64,000 bases of DNA, taken from assembly GCF_026914265.1 (NCBI RefSeq), contig NC_069136.1:54030658-54094657 (forward strand), written 5' to 3'. The notes beneath the pieces are model-generated. The model made no database searches and had not been told where the DNA came from. It saw only the letters and a list, made by a program, of their open reading frames with translations. The position numbers and the translations under genes were made by a program. Shown here in pieces: positions 9,526-22,555 of this stretch. This stretch comes from Mya arenaria (taxonomy: Eukaryota; Mollusca; Bivalvia; Myida; Myidae). The number at the start of each line of letters is the position of its first letter. The first letter of the stretch is position 1.

Positions 9526-12026
9526 TCAGTGCGCACTCTGTCCAAGATAAAACAGAATCATCTGCGCGCTTTCAGGTTTAAAATTTAATTTAGATTTTAC
9601 CTGCACCGAGATCTGCTCTTGTGGTTTGAAGTATTTGACAAACTGCTTTGCACTAACATGCTCGACAGCAAGAGTTTTATTTGTTGGTGGAAAATAACAC
9701 ATCTGGGATGTCTCCTCGAATGTAACGCCATCCACTAGAATCTGATGACCAATGGCAAACGACTCCCCATCAATGCTGGTTTTCGTGGAGATAAAGGACA
9801 ATTTTGTGGAAACATAATACAACCCGCCATGGTTAATTTGCACAGCCTTGTTTCCCTCCACGAGCCGAAGTGTGTTCGATTTCACGGTTTTCTGTCCATC
9901 TTTGTCACTCCAGATAATCGTATTATCTGAAAGGTTTACACAATCTATATCATAATATATCCACATAGTAGTATCAGCCTCATATGCATAGGATATACAC
10001 ATTCATTTAAATGTTTTAAAAGAATAAAAAAAATCGCACTGAGAACATACGGTTTTAATATTTCAAAAGACGGAATTAACATTTTTAACGCAATTTTAAA
10101 CAATTTGAATGAAACCTACATAATCTGAACATGAAAACCAACCTTTAGATAACTTTTCAGCCGACATTGAAGTTAGCTGTAGAACTGGACGAGGTGTTTT
10201 TTCTGTACTTTTATCTGAAAATATAATGTTATTAATAAAACTATGCGCAAATGTAAGATAAATTATTAAAATGTATACATTTTAAATAGTAAATAAGCCA
10301 GAAGCCTAAAAGTTAACAAAGACCATGTTTAACACACAAGGATCAATGCCAAACGTACACCAAACGAAAGACACAACGCCACAGGTTTATTTTAAATAAA
10401 TATCTTTTGTATTTAATATAGATTGGATATGCAACGCCATGCACATTTTTACTTTACAACAATGTACAGCCTCTTAATTAAGCTCAAGAAGTTAGACAGA
10501 TATCTAAGTGAAAAACTGAATGAATTACTCACTTCCCATTCTCGATATGACCTGAAATGTTACAAGAAATAAGCTTAATCATTCTCTATCACACTTACGA
10601 GCAGAAAATACAAATAGTCTACCATGTAAATTTAATGTTCTAAGTCAAATGAATGAATAAATATAATTACCTCGAGGAAAACTTTCAGACTGCTCGCCCC
10701 CTTCTCAACGCAACAAAGACTTCTGTTTTTTATATCCTGAACAAGGCCAAGATCAAGCGGGTTTAATAAAGTGATTCCCTGAACCTCCATACAAGATAAA
10801 CAGTCTTTCTGCTCGTTTGGTGGCAAAGTTGGACCAGGATCAGGAGTTGTTGAAATCGGCACAGGGTCTTTATTGAGTATGTACAAGTAGGTAGGTATTC
10901 CAGCAGTGATTGCCAGGAGCAGGAGCACGTTTAAGACCAACAGAATTCGGAATAATGGATGTTTCAACAGCTCCATCTTGCTACTTCGAAGACTTGAATG
11001 ATAGCTTTCACTTTGGGCGCTGGAAGCTGGATCGGAATTTTTACTCGTAGGGTCCATCTGTGCGTATCCGGACGTACCCGCATCACTTTCAATGGGAACT
11101 TCTGGCAAAGGTCGACAGGGGGGATTTCCCAGTCTTGGAACTTCACCATCACCACTCTCAATAGGATCTAAGATATCAAATGAGCGAGATTTGTTGTATT
11201 TATGGATTGGGTGTATGTAGGGCTGGAATTGACTGTTAAGTTGTACGACTGTATCCACATGGCCTCGTTGAGTGTTATAAGAACGTGAGTTTTGGCAAAA
11301 GGGATTTATATTATTGATGTGCCGAATTTTTTGCTCATGCAAAGATGTTAAACTATAACTTCTGTTGGGCATTCGGTCTTCTCTATCGTTTTCAACTAAA
11401 TATTCAACAAGTTCCTTCTCTCGTCGCTTATATTCTGCGTAACATGCTTGACATTTACATCCCTTTTCATGGTAAACCAATTTTGGCACAGTTTTACTGT
11501 GGTGCATCCCTGTCTCATTTTCCAGCATATGCCTTTCAACATCTCGGTCAACATAGCAAATGTTACCCTCTGTATATCGACGAGTCCTCCGCGTTCGCGC
11601 AATATCTTTTCGTTGAAGGCTAGACAGATTTTCATCATCCAACGGTACACGTGTGTACGAAGTTTGTTGTTTATAATATTTTTGTTGACCATAATTCGGT
11701 TGATGAATTACCGAGTCTATTTCGTTGCTATTCGTGCTTTGTAATCTTTGCAATTCCGACATATCGGCTTCGTCAGCACCATTTGAAAATGACACTTGTC
11801 TCTTTCGGACTGCACGCTTCGTTTCCCGCTCTTTTGGCGTTTGCTCATTACTGGGTCGTCTGGGTGCTGAGGTTGGTTGGTGTGAATTTCCAGTCTCATC
11901 GGAGTCTGTAGAAAGGTCAGTCATTACTGTTGAAGTCGATTTTTGGCTTTCATATCTTGAGCGTTTGTTCTCCGGAGGCATTTTGTTTTCTATGCCTGTA
12001 CAACTGGCCACATAGAAGTTTATCAT
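9526..12026 (-). CDS. TNF superfamily ligand, left-arm copy (four coding exons)
   Basis: Exons in gene order: 12026-10671, 10551-10533, 10214-10143 and 9926-9526. They join to a 1848-bp frame of 615 residues, with every intron GT-AG. An in-frame TAA lies directly before the ATG. Residues 1-358 are a hydrophilic, Ser/Arg-rich cytoplasmic part with RPLPEVP and, at residue 321, YAQM. A single transmembrane helix lies at about 359-385 (FRILLVLNVLLLLAITAG...). The stalk has CLSC and SLCC cysteine pairs, an NRS glycosylation site and no obvious furin site. Exons 3 and 4 encode the TNF homology domain: RPVLQLTSMSAEKLS at its first strand, GGLYYVSTKLSF, an NKT site, and a C-terminal LFYLGQSAH. By family, this is a type II trimeric cytokine that binds TNF receptors. 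The exact family member cannot be assigned. The exon 3 donor (GTTGGT) is weak but is conserved in the paralogue and keeps frame. The cytoplasmic part is far longer than in vertebrate family members. Confidence 0.9.
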
Positions 12027-12105
12027 TTAAACGAGGTCTTTCAGTTACCTAACCTTGTAGTTAAGGGATGTCTTGTAAAGTTGTGAATATAAACTGCCTC
12101 TTGTC
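12027..12105 (-). other. Likely 5' untranslated part of the first coding exon
   Basis: On the minus strand, tttcag|gacaag at 12105 is shared with the right copy (exon start at 49615), although the surrounding bases are diverged. This marks a probable splice acceptor about 80 bp upstream of the start codon and implies an upstream non-coding exon. Confidence 0.55.
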
Positions 12106-12109
12106 CTGA

Positions 12110-13205
12110 AACGCAGTACAACATTATAAATATCTGATGCTTTAGTTCAGGGAAAATTAGTTTTATAAGAAATGAAACTAAATATATACATGTAGATTTT
12201 GCATATGCGCATTTGCAATAACGAATAGGGTAACCTTTCGTATAGTGTGCATACTACGCACTTGCTTTAGTATTTTAAAAGAAGTTTGATAGTATGTTTT
12301 AGTCAACTGATAAGACCTAGATATATTCTTATCTCGATAAACAAACGTCAAAGGCGAATCAAAATAATAATGAAATTGTGCGGACATAAACCAGGGGTGT
12401 ATTATATACCATATATATTTATTGATTCGTAAAGTTGGCAATTTTAGAAGGTCTTGATCGACGGTTTGAAATCTGCAGAAATGTCGTACTAGATGAACTC
12501 GTCCCGGATTAACAAAAGTGTATAAACGCATGCACTTTCGCCGCGCCGCGCACCGTATACTAGAATGCCTCGTATATCGCATGCATCGTGATAACACTCG
12601 GCCTAGAAGCTACGGTTTGTTTGCAAACAACTTATCTAGGTCACCCAGTCGTAAAATATACGCAAACTGTTTTTGATAAATAGCAAATGTCATGAAAAGA
12701 TATCCTTCACATGCTGTGCAAATAATTAAATACATAATATCTACATGACCTAGCAAATATCGAACTCAGTGTTTGATTAGCGGAATTTCGGGAAAGCGAC
12801 TGTTTTCGGTTTCGAAGAACTAGTGTTATTTTAACATAGGAAACGCGAAATAAAAATACCTACAACTTTCAAAGCGTAAGTTTAAATCTGTTCTGAATGG
12901 CCAAGCTTCCTTTACGTGAGCGATCAGCCGAAATATATTTATGATGTTTTCTTTTGCATCAACATTGGTTTCGTAAAAAGGCGCAACAATACGCGTAGTA
13001 TTAAAGACACATAACAGCGTCGCAGTTAAAAAGTAACTATATAATGCGTGTCAAAGTTATCGGTCTAGGTATCATATTGATAGCGAAAACCACACAACAA
13101 TAGTCTAATTGTTATCATAATTGATAACATTTTAAACACTGCATTGATAAAGTGACAAAACACAAATGTTTGTATCGTACGATACACATACACAGTGTGT
13201 AGAGT
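12110..13205. other. Putative first intron of the left TNF ligand gene
   Basis: Non-coding DNA between the candidate promoter block and the coding exon. The piece at 12600-12660 is conserved in all three copies (48290-48350 and 63920-63985). No independent gene seen. Confidence 0.5.
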
Positions 13206-13207
13206 TT

Positions 13208-13612
<405 letters not shown>

Positions 13613-13697
13613 TGATTAATTAATTTATTAATTAATAACTGTTAATAATTATTGTTCCTACATTTATCCATGACTCAAAGCAAGTAAGTAAAAACAT

Positions 13698-13899
13698 CAC
13701 TTACTCTGCCAGAGTTTGTATTTATATCCAAATTCGTCCACGCAATATCACCGCGTATTCTTACATTTTAAACCGCATGCATTGATCGAACGGCGGTTGT
13801 GATATTATACCGATGTCACCTATACCTAGATACAATTAAACACTCGCTTACAAGAACTCCGGTTTAATCTGTCGGGTATGTAAACGGGAGGGGAATCCC
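13698..13899 (-). promoter_or_regulatory. Candidate promoter and first splice donor of the left TNF ligand gene
   Basis: On the minus strand, in order: a perfect NF-kB-type site GGGGAATCCC (plus strand 13890-13899), a TATAAATA motif (complement of 13719-13726) in a conserved block, and a donor GTAAGTG (complement of 13698-13704). The same three elements in the same order occur at 46939-47140 and 63053-63256, while surrounding DNA has diverged. TATAAATA is only ~20 bp before the donor, so transcription more likely starts upstream of it and the TATA-like motif may lie within the first exon. Confidence 0.5.
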
Positions 13900-14269
13900 T
13901 TGTAAAACACATATATTGAAAGGCAGCTTTATAGCTTTCTCTTTGAAAATCTACTGTATTCAATAGTAATGCTTGTTATGAAGTTTAAGCATTATTTGAA
14001 AAGTATTTAAAGAGCGGTTAAACTCATTTCAAACCGTAACGTAATGTCGGAAAGGTAGATTTTATCATCTGTTTAGGATATGAAACCTTTAACACGTTTG
14101 ACCCCGGGGTAAACTAAAATGTCAACTATTTGAAAAATCGAAGACTTTACATTTGAAAAGGTACACAATCTATATAGCGAAAGCGTTTTTCCCTGTCTGT
14201 GCCTTTCTTTCCTTGTTTCACACGAGTTTAATAGTAGAAATACCGCAAGCTAAGCTTTAAAGAATAAAT

Positions 14270-15030
14270 TGGAGAGGACTTTCCTAAGTAGTTTACCATC
14301 TTACAGTCCAATCATGTATTTTGATATTGTATATATGACATTGCGTACTTGTATGTTTCTTTCAATAATAAAGTATGTCTAAACATTCTCAGTTCTTATG
14401 GAACATTTTAGCCGAATGTTTTCCAAATTTAATTCGGCCGAAATAATAGGCTGCTTTATTGGAAACGAAATTAACATAGATATAAAGTTTTGTCAAAAGC
14501 AGCCATAAATCCTCCATGCAAGGATACACAACATCAGAAAGCGTAATAAAGTGAGAAAATAATACAATATTCAATATCTTAAAATAATAAAGGGAAAAAA
14601 GGATAAATCATAATAGCAAAGATTTAATTAGGACTTGTCCGACAAAACGTAATAGAAGAACCGGGCGGGAGGGAGGGAGAAAACACACTCCGAACAATTG
14701 AACATTCGGCAATGAGAAAGAGGCCCTTTCCTAAATAATTATTAAATTTCCTCAAAATATGTTAAATTACCGAGATATTGTAACGTTTTGTACGACAAAA
14801 TAACGGGTCCGACAAAGCAATTGGCTTAGTCTAACTGGTCTGCCTGATGTCCGCGCGAAAGTATATACTAGCATATAACGAGGAAAATGCGGAACAGTTA
14901 AACACAGTCTTTTTTCCAACTAGGAAATAGGTTGGTCTCATAAAGTATTTGGATAGGACGACAGAAGTACTGTAGAACCTTGTCAGCGCCGATAACTTCT
15001 CTTTTCAGTTATCTTAAAATCTTAGGAATG
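14270..15030. other. Intergenic DNA beyond the left-arm boundary
   Basis: Reverse-complement similarity to the right arm is lost after about 14270. Nothing else supported. Confidence 0.45.
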
Positions 15031-15044
15031 TGCCGTATCTTATT

Positions 15045-15190
15045 TGATACCCAGGAAACAGGTCGGGTTCGATTCCCGGTCTGGGCGCAAGTGGGTTTGG
15101 TTAGTGGTCACCAAGCCGGACAAGTGGGTTTTCTCCGGATACTCCGGTTTCCCCCACAACACAAGTCTACACTCTCACAGAACATCGTGC
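15045..15190 (+). mobile_element. tRNA-derived SINE remnant
   Basis: A pol III B-box-like ggttcgattcc sits at 15064-15074 inside ggtcgggttcgattcccgg. It is followed by a conserved-looking segment (tttctccggatactccggtt, then tcccccaca) of the kind found in the central domain of widespread metazoan SINEs. An A box is not clear, so the head is probably truncated. Confidence 0.5.
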
Positions 15191-15713
15191 CAATGAGAGT
15201 GACTTAGTATAAGTTATCATCACTTTCTTCACAATCGTTGACAAATATAATGTTTAAACTAAGTTAATTTACAGTTTAATGCCTAATGTGTGTACATACC
15301 GAATGCAGGATAAATGCCTCTCTTTTGAATACAAAACTACCTGGTTCTTCTTAAACGAATACACTTCATGTAAATACACTTTTCACAGACTATGAATAAA
15401 AAAGTAATCACATCTGGGTACTTTCGCTTTTAAGAATTTTCAAGAAAATTGTTTATAGATAAAGTGTTTTTATGTGTTTTCTGATGCTCGTACGTAGGTT
15501 GTTAGGGGGGACTACCTTGATATTTAAAAAGCTACCGTAAAACGATTATTTTCCTTAATGTTGTTGATGATACGACTGATATTATCGTAGATGCTGTCAT
15601 GTTTGGGATGTTATTACTGCTTGCAATTTCAGTAGTCACATCCCCGAAATTCCCTTTTGAAACGAGATTACACACCGACCGTCTCTACGTTATACGCATA
15701 TACTTGTATTTCT

Positions 15714-16038
15714 TTAAAGCTGCACTCTCACAGAGTAACCGTATTTACAACCTTTTTATTTTTTGTCTTGGAAAGAGCAAATTTTTGCGTAAATATCTGC
15801 AAACCAATGATAAAAGATTGCTGACAAAATATCAGTTCGCAGATTTTCATATTTCCGTTCTAACGGTTATAGAAAAATGCATAAAACATAAATTTTTGAA
15901 CTTGAATATAAATATCTATGACTTATTACTTTTTGTCAGCAGTCTTATATAACTGATTTCCATGCATTTTTCGCAAAAAACGGCTCGTTCCAAGACAAAA
16001 GTTGTCAAAACGTTCAATCTGTGAGAGTGCAGCTTTAA
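15714..16038. mobile_element. MITE family A, complete copy
   Basis: 325 bp bounded by ttaaagctgcactctcacag and its reverse complement. The interior is largely self-complementary and similar to 39541-39910 (gtcttggaaagagcaaattt near the left, aaaagttgtcaaaacgttca near the right). Both termini read TTAA at the edge, so the target duplication may be TTAA or TA. No transposase. Confidence 0.88.
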
Positions 16039-16039
16039 T

Positions 16040-18480
16040 GCAACTGGCGGATAAAAAGCAGAAGCTTTGTTTTTTCTTTAGCGATATTTGTTCTTTAACG
16101 TATTCTAAGCTGATACTGTCAGGAATATCCCGGAGACCGAGACGCCTTTGTTTATCCGCCATCTTTAGTCAGTGTCAGACATAAGCAGAGTAACTTCCCT
16201 TGATTATCGGGAGGCGTGGCCTATCGAGCCATGGCACAAGGTCAATTACGCTTATGACATTCGGTACGCAATATTATGGAATTTTATAACTATTACTCAT
16301 TTGAGAGAAACTGTAAAATCTATAACGCGCGTTGAATTAGAACGTTTATAAAACATATAACACATTTCAGACACAATTTGCTGAAACTCTAGGAGCTCAA
16401 AGGAGGTGGTGTCCGACCCCAATATAGATTTACAACTGTTCACATGTATGTATCTAGTTCTCTAAAGCAAGGGGTGAGGACGTTACTTCGTTCCATGCAA
16501 ACATGAAATCAGAATAAATTTCGTGGCAAACAAAATGGCGGATTTTGAATGAAAAGTACCAATACAGATACCAACCTTTGCCTGGTAATTGGACCATTTC
16601 TTTAAATTAAAAAAAATATAGTCATCCAGTTTGTGGCAAAACATATTGTTCGATCAACATCTTAGTTTGGTATCAGACATTTAAAGACACAAAGGACAGA
16701 TTGTGGCTTTGGAGGAAATGTTTACAAATCAACGTATTGATTGTATCCACACTGTTTCAGCAAATATGGCATATCTGTTCATGTTGTAACTGTACTTACA
16801 TGTATATACTCCCATTTTCCAAACTTCATGGTTATAACTCGACTGTACACGTTTCCTGGCTGATTTTCTGTTCCTTGATCCCCTATTTTGTTTATTGCAA
16901 GCATATTACCCACTTTTTGGTTAAGTGCGAACAAGCTTCTGCACAATTGTTAAGCCGTGAGATGACACCTTTTCAGTTCTGAGAATCGCTAAGGATCATC
17001 AGTCTTTCAGTTTGGTATTTGATGTGTATCATAAGCTGAAGTTAATAACCTTTTCACTTCAGGAACGTACCTGAACTTGACCCGATTCAGAAGACGAACG
17101 AGCCTCTCACGTCATACAGAAAATCGCACAAATCCGCAGTGACAAAGAATTCCGTAAGTGCAAGAACATAAAATGCTAGACTGTCGCTGCTGAAAAAATG
17201 CTCTTGTGTGATTTCAACTTTCAAAGTAGTTACATTCTTAGTGTACAAAAACGATGATTAACGTCTTTGACTACTTCAAGAACATAGAAACGGACACGAT
17301 TAACCCGGAAATGTGTATCCGCCGGAAGACCACATGCACAGAAGCATGAACAATTAATATCACGTGAATAAAACCACTACTTTTTAAAAATACTCGGTTT
17401 GAATAGTAAGCATCATTCCGGACCCGCCCAACAATCAAGCAGTTCGTATTGGACTTATGGGTGGGGTTGCACATACGCACTGTATTCATTGCTTATAAAC
17501 TTTGTTGTATCGGCCGCCATTCACAATCATTGTGACATCATCACTTTAGATGACTTGATTTACTTTGAAATGTAGAAATAGATTAGCGAGCAAAATTAAC
17601 CTCATACAACTGCATACATATGTTAGACAAAGCGTAACGTAATAGGGGATGGAGAACGGGACCTCATTCCAGTTTTACGTTTACGTGGTGTCCAAAAACA
17701 ATACAATACCGCCCCATCAAATGCTAGGGATTGTTGAAGGTATATGGCGAACCATTTTCAATCAAACCGATGCAGCATTTTTATACGAAACACTGTTTCC
17801 GCTGCTTTATTATATGTTTCTTGTCGTCATCACCATTTTGTCGTTTAAACCAGCGCAAATAGAGTCACAATGCTATGGTGACAGTCGATTCGTCCTTGGA
17901 GCCTGTCCAGTCGACGACAGTATTCCACACACTGGTATTAAAGTAGATCCTTAAAAACTTGTACGTGTGCAGTAATAACCAAGTACACTAACTGAACGAT
18001 TGAAAACGCCACAATAAATTCATGTACTTATTTGCCTTGAATATTTACGTTTTTGCTGTAGCGATAATCTCTTGTTTGTTGAAGGCTTGTGTTCTTGATT
18101 ACAGTTTAGGCTTGTCCCTGTAGACAACATTGTTGCATTCTGTTTTAAGATGAAATACTGTTTGCTGTATAGTAAATCTGTAATATTATAAGATAAAACG
18201 CAAGTAAACATACCATATGATATAAAAGCAACATCCAATTCATGTATTTAAAAGCCATGGATGGTCACTCCTAGGCTTCTGTTTAAGAACGAAAAACTTC
18301 CATTTCCAATTTGTAAGAATGCAAATAAAATGACTGTTTACATGTATTATCACTTTTTCAGTATTTTAAATTAGTTGCAGTTTTTTTTTCTTTTTTGAAT
18401 ACCAAACAGAAGTACATAATCAGTTAGGCAAAATATCAGAGGCGGTCCCTACATTATACGTAAGAGGTGGTGCACAAACT
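16040..18480. other. Intergenic DNA with one unrecognised 101-codon ORF (17649-17954, plus)
   Basis: No exon-intron gene is supported. The ORF at 17649-17954 has a hydrophobic middle (LLYYMFLVVITILSF) that could be membrane-spanning, but no family is recognised, there is no paralogous copy in the window, and chance cannot be excluded. Confidence 0.3.
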
Positions 18481-18499
18481 GTGACATGTGCATATACCG

Positions 18500-18820
18500 A
18501 AATACGTTTAAAGTTGGTACAAATAGCTCCCTTACCTGGCGCTCGGCATTTAAAGGGTAGTGCTTGGAAAAGTGGTGTACTCAGTACTGGATTAATCCAG
18601 GAAAGTTATACCCCGTGTATCGGTGCTTTACACCGAGCACGTAAAAGAACCAAGGGGTCTCTTCGAAAAAGAGCTAGGGTATCGCACCCGGACTTCCTTG
18701 TATCCCACCACTGTCTCTTCAGCGTGCTGTCCCTTCAGCAAAAACAAAGGACCCCGTTGGAAATAAGTGCTTGCACTTTCACGGGTTATCCTTGACCGCA
18801 AGGTCGAAAGAAAAACTTAC
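18500..18820 (+). mobile_element. SINE-like interspersed repeat
   Basis: A GC-richer block in AT-rich DNA containing ctcccttacctggcgctcgg, a ccccgtgtatcggtgcttta segment followed by caccgagcacgtaaaagaac, and a simple tail (cttacttac). Composition and style suggest a short interspersed element, but no pol III boxes are clear and there is no second copy in the window. Confidence 0.35.
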
Positions 18821-20260
18821 TTACACGAACAAGTATAGTATACACAAATAACTATGCTCTCTTATAAGGTCACTATAATAGCAATTCAAAACATACACCC
18901 TGTACGTTTAAATCAATTCAAAAACTCTTTATCAATTAAGTAGGGTTATCGCATTGACATGGTCAGCGAAACCACAGAGGAGATCGGCGAGGATTAAATA
19001 GTTATTATTAAAACTGTATGGAATCATTCTACACGGTTAACCGAATTGTTAGGCACCGATTAAATGAACTTACTAACATATTAGTAAACAGAAAATTAAA
19101 TGATTAGTAATACAGTTTCCTTTTAGTGTTCAGTGTTTGAAATAGCGATAAAAAGTGATGGTAATAGACACGGTCGTACGCCTAAATACCGCGTATAAAT
19201 GTAGGTATGGTGTTTGGATTCCTTTCAGCGGATACATATAGCATGGCAATAGCAATCGTAGTCATAAACGCATAGTTGCATAGATAGTAATTGACTAAGC
19301 TATTAAACAAATACTTTGACACGTAAAATGGCTTCGTGGTTTTGTTTTCTCGTCGTCGAAGAAACGTTCATTTAACGCATAGACAGACTCCTCATCAACA
19401 GTGTTTTTACACGATGCTCTCGAGTGTCTACTTCAACAATGTCCGATACATTGTACCTACATTATACGTATATTTTATTTGAAGAGTACAGAACATTATA
19501 TGTCCTATCGCATTTTCCTTGCTCTTATTCCGAAACGTGCGTGCGAATATAATGAAGAATGAATGTGACTTCTTTGTAATGTAGGTTTGAAACACTTTCT
19601 TTCTTAAACGTATCGTCGTACAAAGGTCCGATTACTATGTAATTGTTTAACAACACCGCAAGACAAGCGTGTATCGTAAACTTATGCCTTTCACCTTTTA
19701 CCGTTACCGTAGATTACAGTAAATCATGTACTGACAGAAGGCTACTCTTAAGTCTTTTTCACCAGCGAAAGCCGATTCAAAAATCAAATACTTAGTATAA
19801 ATACTAGCCTGCCTCAAGTACTATCAACTTCTCTGCACTATAAAAGTAGATATGAAAATACCTACGTCCATTTTGGTTTAGTCCATGTGAGTTTCAATTT
19901 GTGAGCCCGATATACAAGTGTTATTCTGTTGTACGCTCATACAAATACTATTTTTTCATAAATAATGTAATCTAATTAAACTTTTGAAATCATATTGAAC
20001 AAAAATGGGGAGGAATGGATCGAAGATGATCGAATTTTAGATCGAATAAATTATATAGGGATTGAAACCAGTTTTGAAATACCGAATCGAGCTCGCGTAA
20101 ATTATCGCAAGATATTTTGAAGTGCCACAGACACACCGAATAATGTTGCTAACAGTCGTCTGGAAATAAAACAACAACGTTAATTCGTTAGGGATCGGAC
20201 ACTATCAGCCTGACAAACATCTGATGTCGTGTCAAAGAGTTTTGGTTAGGGTGTTAAAAT
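18820..20260. other. Intergenic DNA, nothing supported
   Basis: AT-rich, stop-rich in all frames, no repeat structure seen. Confidence 0.45.
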
Positions 20261-20264
20261 ACAA

Positions 20265-20953
20265 ACGTTACGGATAACATGTGTACAACGTTACGGATAA
20301 CATGTGTACAACGTTACGGATAACATGTGTACAACGTTACGGATAACATGGGTACAACGTTACGGATAACATGTGTATAACGTTACGGATAACATGTGTA
20401 CAACGTTATGGATAACGTTTGTACAACGTTACAGATAACATGTGTACAACGTTACGGACAACATGTGTATAACGTTACGGATAACATGTGTACAACGTTA
20501 CGGATAACATTTGTACAGCGTTACGGATAAAATGTGTACAACGTTACGGATAACATTTGTACAACGTTACGGATAACATGTGTACAACGTTAAGGATAAC
20601 ATCTGTACAACGTTACGGATAACATGTGTACAACGTTACGGATAACGTGTGTACAACGTTACGGATAACATGTGTACAACGTTACGGATAACGTGTGTAC
20701 AACGTTACGGATAACGTGTGTATAACGTTACGGATAACGTGTGTACAACGTTACGGATAACATGTGTATAACGTTACGGATAACATGTGTACAACGTTAC
20801 GGATAACGTGTGTATAACGTTACGGATAACGTGTGTACAACGTTACGGATAACATGTGTATAACGTTACGGATAACATGTGTACAACGTTACGGATAACA
20901 TGTGTACAACGTTACGGATAACATTTGTACAACGTTACGGATAACATGTGTAC
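20265..20953. repeat. 23-bp minisatellite, about 30 copies
   Basis: Unit acgttacggataacatgtgt plus aca. Recurrent variants are acgtgtgt for acatgtgt and tataacg for tacaacg. Around 20690-20860 these variants alternate in a repeating multi-unit pattern, indicating a higher-order repeat made by unequal exchange. Confidence 0.96.
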
Positions 20954-20954
20954 G

Positions 20955-22095
20955 AAGTAAGAACTTGGTCAACGTAGATGGATTGCAGTAGACACCGATT
21001 AGGACATGATCTGGTCTTTATGGTCATGAAGGACGTGATCGGACTTTGAACATATTGAAAAAAAAAAAACGAAGCGAGGACGTGGTCGAATTAGGACGTA
21101 GTTAGAACTTATTAAGAACGTATGAACGACGGCATGGGTGTAATGACGGCGTAACTAACACCTAGTAGGAACTTGATTGACGTAGTGCAAGCGTAGTTCT
21201 GGACGGAAAATATTGAATGGCGCTCTCATCGCGTTGTCTCTATGTTGATATTGGGTTCTTGCTACGGCAATGGAGGTCTCACTACAACCTCTCCGAGATT
21301 TTACTGCGACTATGGTACGTTCGAGCGACATTGTAGGAGACCTCATTCGGTTGTTTCGGTGCTTAACACGTCTTAGACACGTTTTATAAGGTCCTTACAG
21401 CGCCCTCTCAGGTTCTGAACAGCGATCATGTATAGATACATGATACAAATATAGCTTAATAAGTCAACATATGATTCTTTACTCTTTTTGTAATTTGTAT
21501 TTGTTTATATTATGTATATCACCATGACTATGTTTGAAATGACCGTAGACATTTATATGCCACTTTTCCATATAATTTTTCAAAAGCAGCAGGATTGTCA
21601 CGATGCTTGAACGACATTTTAATCTGAAACATGTGTCCTCTTTGCTGGGAAGTCGGTTGTCAAAGATTGCCCAATTCATGCCTTTGCATACGCTTGTAAC
21701 CCATGTTTATTCGTTGCGGTGAGTTCAACTGATTGTTCAAGAAGACAAATGATTCAAGTTAACGGATTTTGGATAGCTGTCTTGTATATATGGTGTCAAT
21801 TTAATTTCTTTAAATATTGCTTGACTTTAAATAATGAAAACAAGTATAAGGAAAGCCCTACCTGCTCTGGACCATTTACAACAGATTATACTTATTTTGT
21901 TTATCTTTTATTTGTCCATTTAGCATGAGAGACTTTTTATTGTGATGTTTCAAAAAGCCAATAATGTATACATTCCGACAAGCAAAAATATGTCTTATAA
22001 GTCTTACTGAACTTAAAGTAATCGGGTTTCAGTTTCCTGTGACTTGAACTAGAATAATATCACCCATCGTATGACTTATTGATCAGGTCCATGGA
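20955..22095. other. Intergenic DNA, nothing supported
   Basis: A few ORFs of 60-70 codons without recognisable features. Confidence 0.4.
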
Positions 22096-22097
22096 TA

Positions 22098-22430
22098 TTT
22101 TAAAGTGGCACTCTTATTTAAAATCAATGAATTCGCATGTATAACAAACATACATTTTGAGTGATTAACCCTCAACTACTTCCTAAATAATGCATTTTTA
22201 ACCGTGTATTTAATAGCTGAAAACACAAAAAATATTTAATGATTGGTGAATGCTAAAATATTTACTGCGATCTACTATCATCTCATAAGGTAGCAATACC
22301 GTGTATTCTGTAAACTCGATATCCTTTATAAGCACCGTTGTTTTCGATTTTTGTTCATCCTTTTTGGAATATTAAAACAATAATATAAGATGTGATATAT
22401 GTTGTTTGGGAGCAGTTGTGCGTCTTTAAG
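22098..22430 (+). mobile_element. MITE family B copy
   Basis: Begins ttttaaagtggcactctta, ends gtgcgtctttaag. It shares tctactatcatctcataagg and aatgattggtgaatgctaaa-type blocks with 1889-2272 (reverse) and 52842-53214. Confidence 0.72.
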
Positions 22431-22555
22431 TAGTTTAGACTCCTTTTTAAAGAAATATACATTGGATGTGATGACCAAAAACTGATAATTCAAGAACATA
22501 CTTATAAAAATGAAAACTACAGAGACAAGTCAAACCTTCAAATACAAACAATGTT

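Noticed and set aside
9526-10002. Reading the left gene's last exon as a separate 158-residue protein from a methionine at 10002
   Set aside because: A splice acceptor at 9926/9927 and an identical exon boundary in the right copy show the upstream residues are intronic.
11345-12015. Plus-strand ORFs opposite the left ligand's first exon, and the matching minus-strand ORFs at 49649-50306
   Set aside because: Antisense shadows of conserved coding sequence; conservation fits the ligand frame.
17649-17954. 101-codon ORF with a hydrophobic segment as a small membrane protein gene
   Set aside because: No family resemblance, no promoter or splice evidence and no conserved copy; listed only within the intergenic entry.
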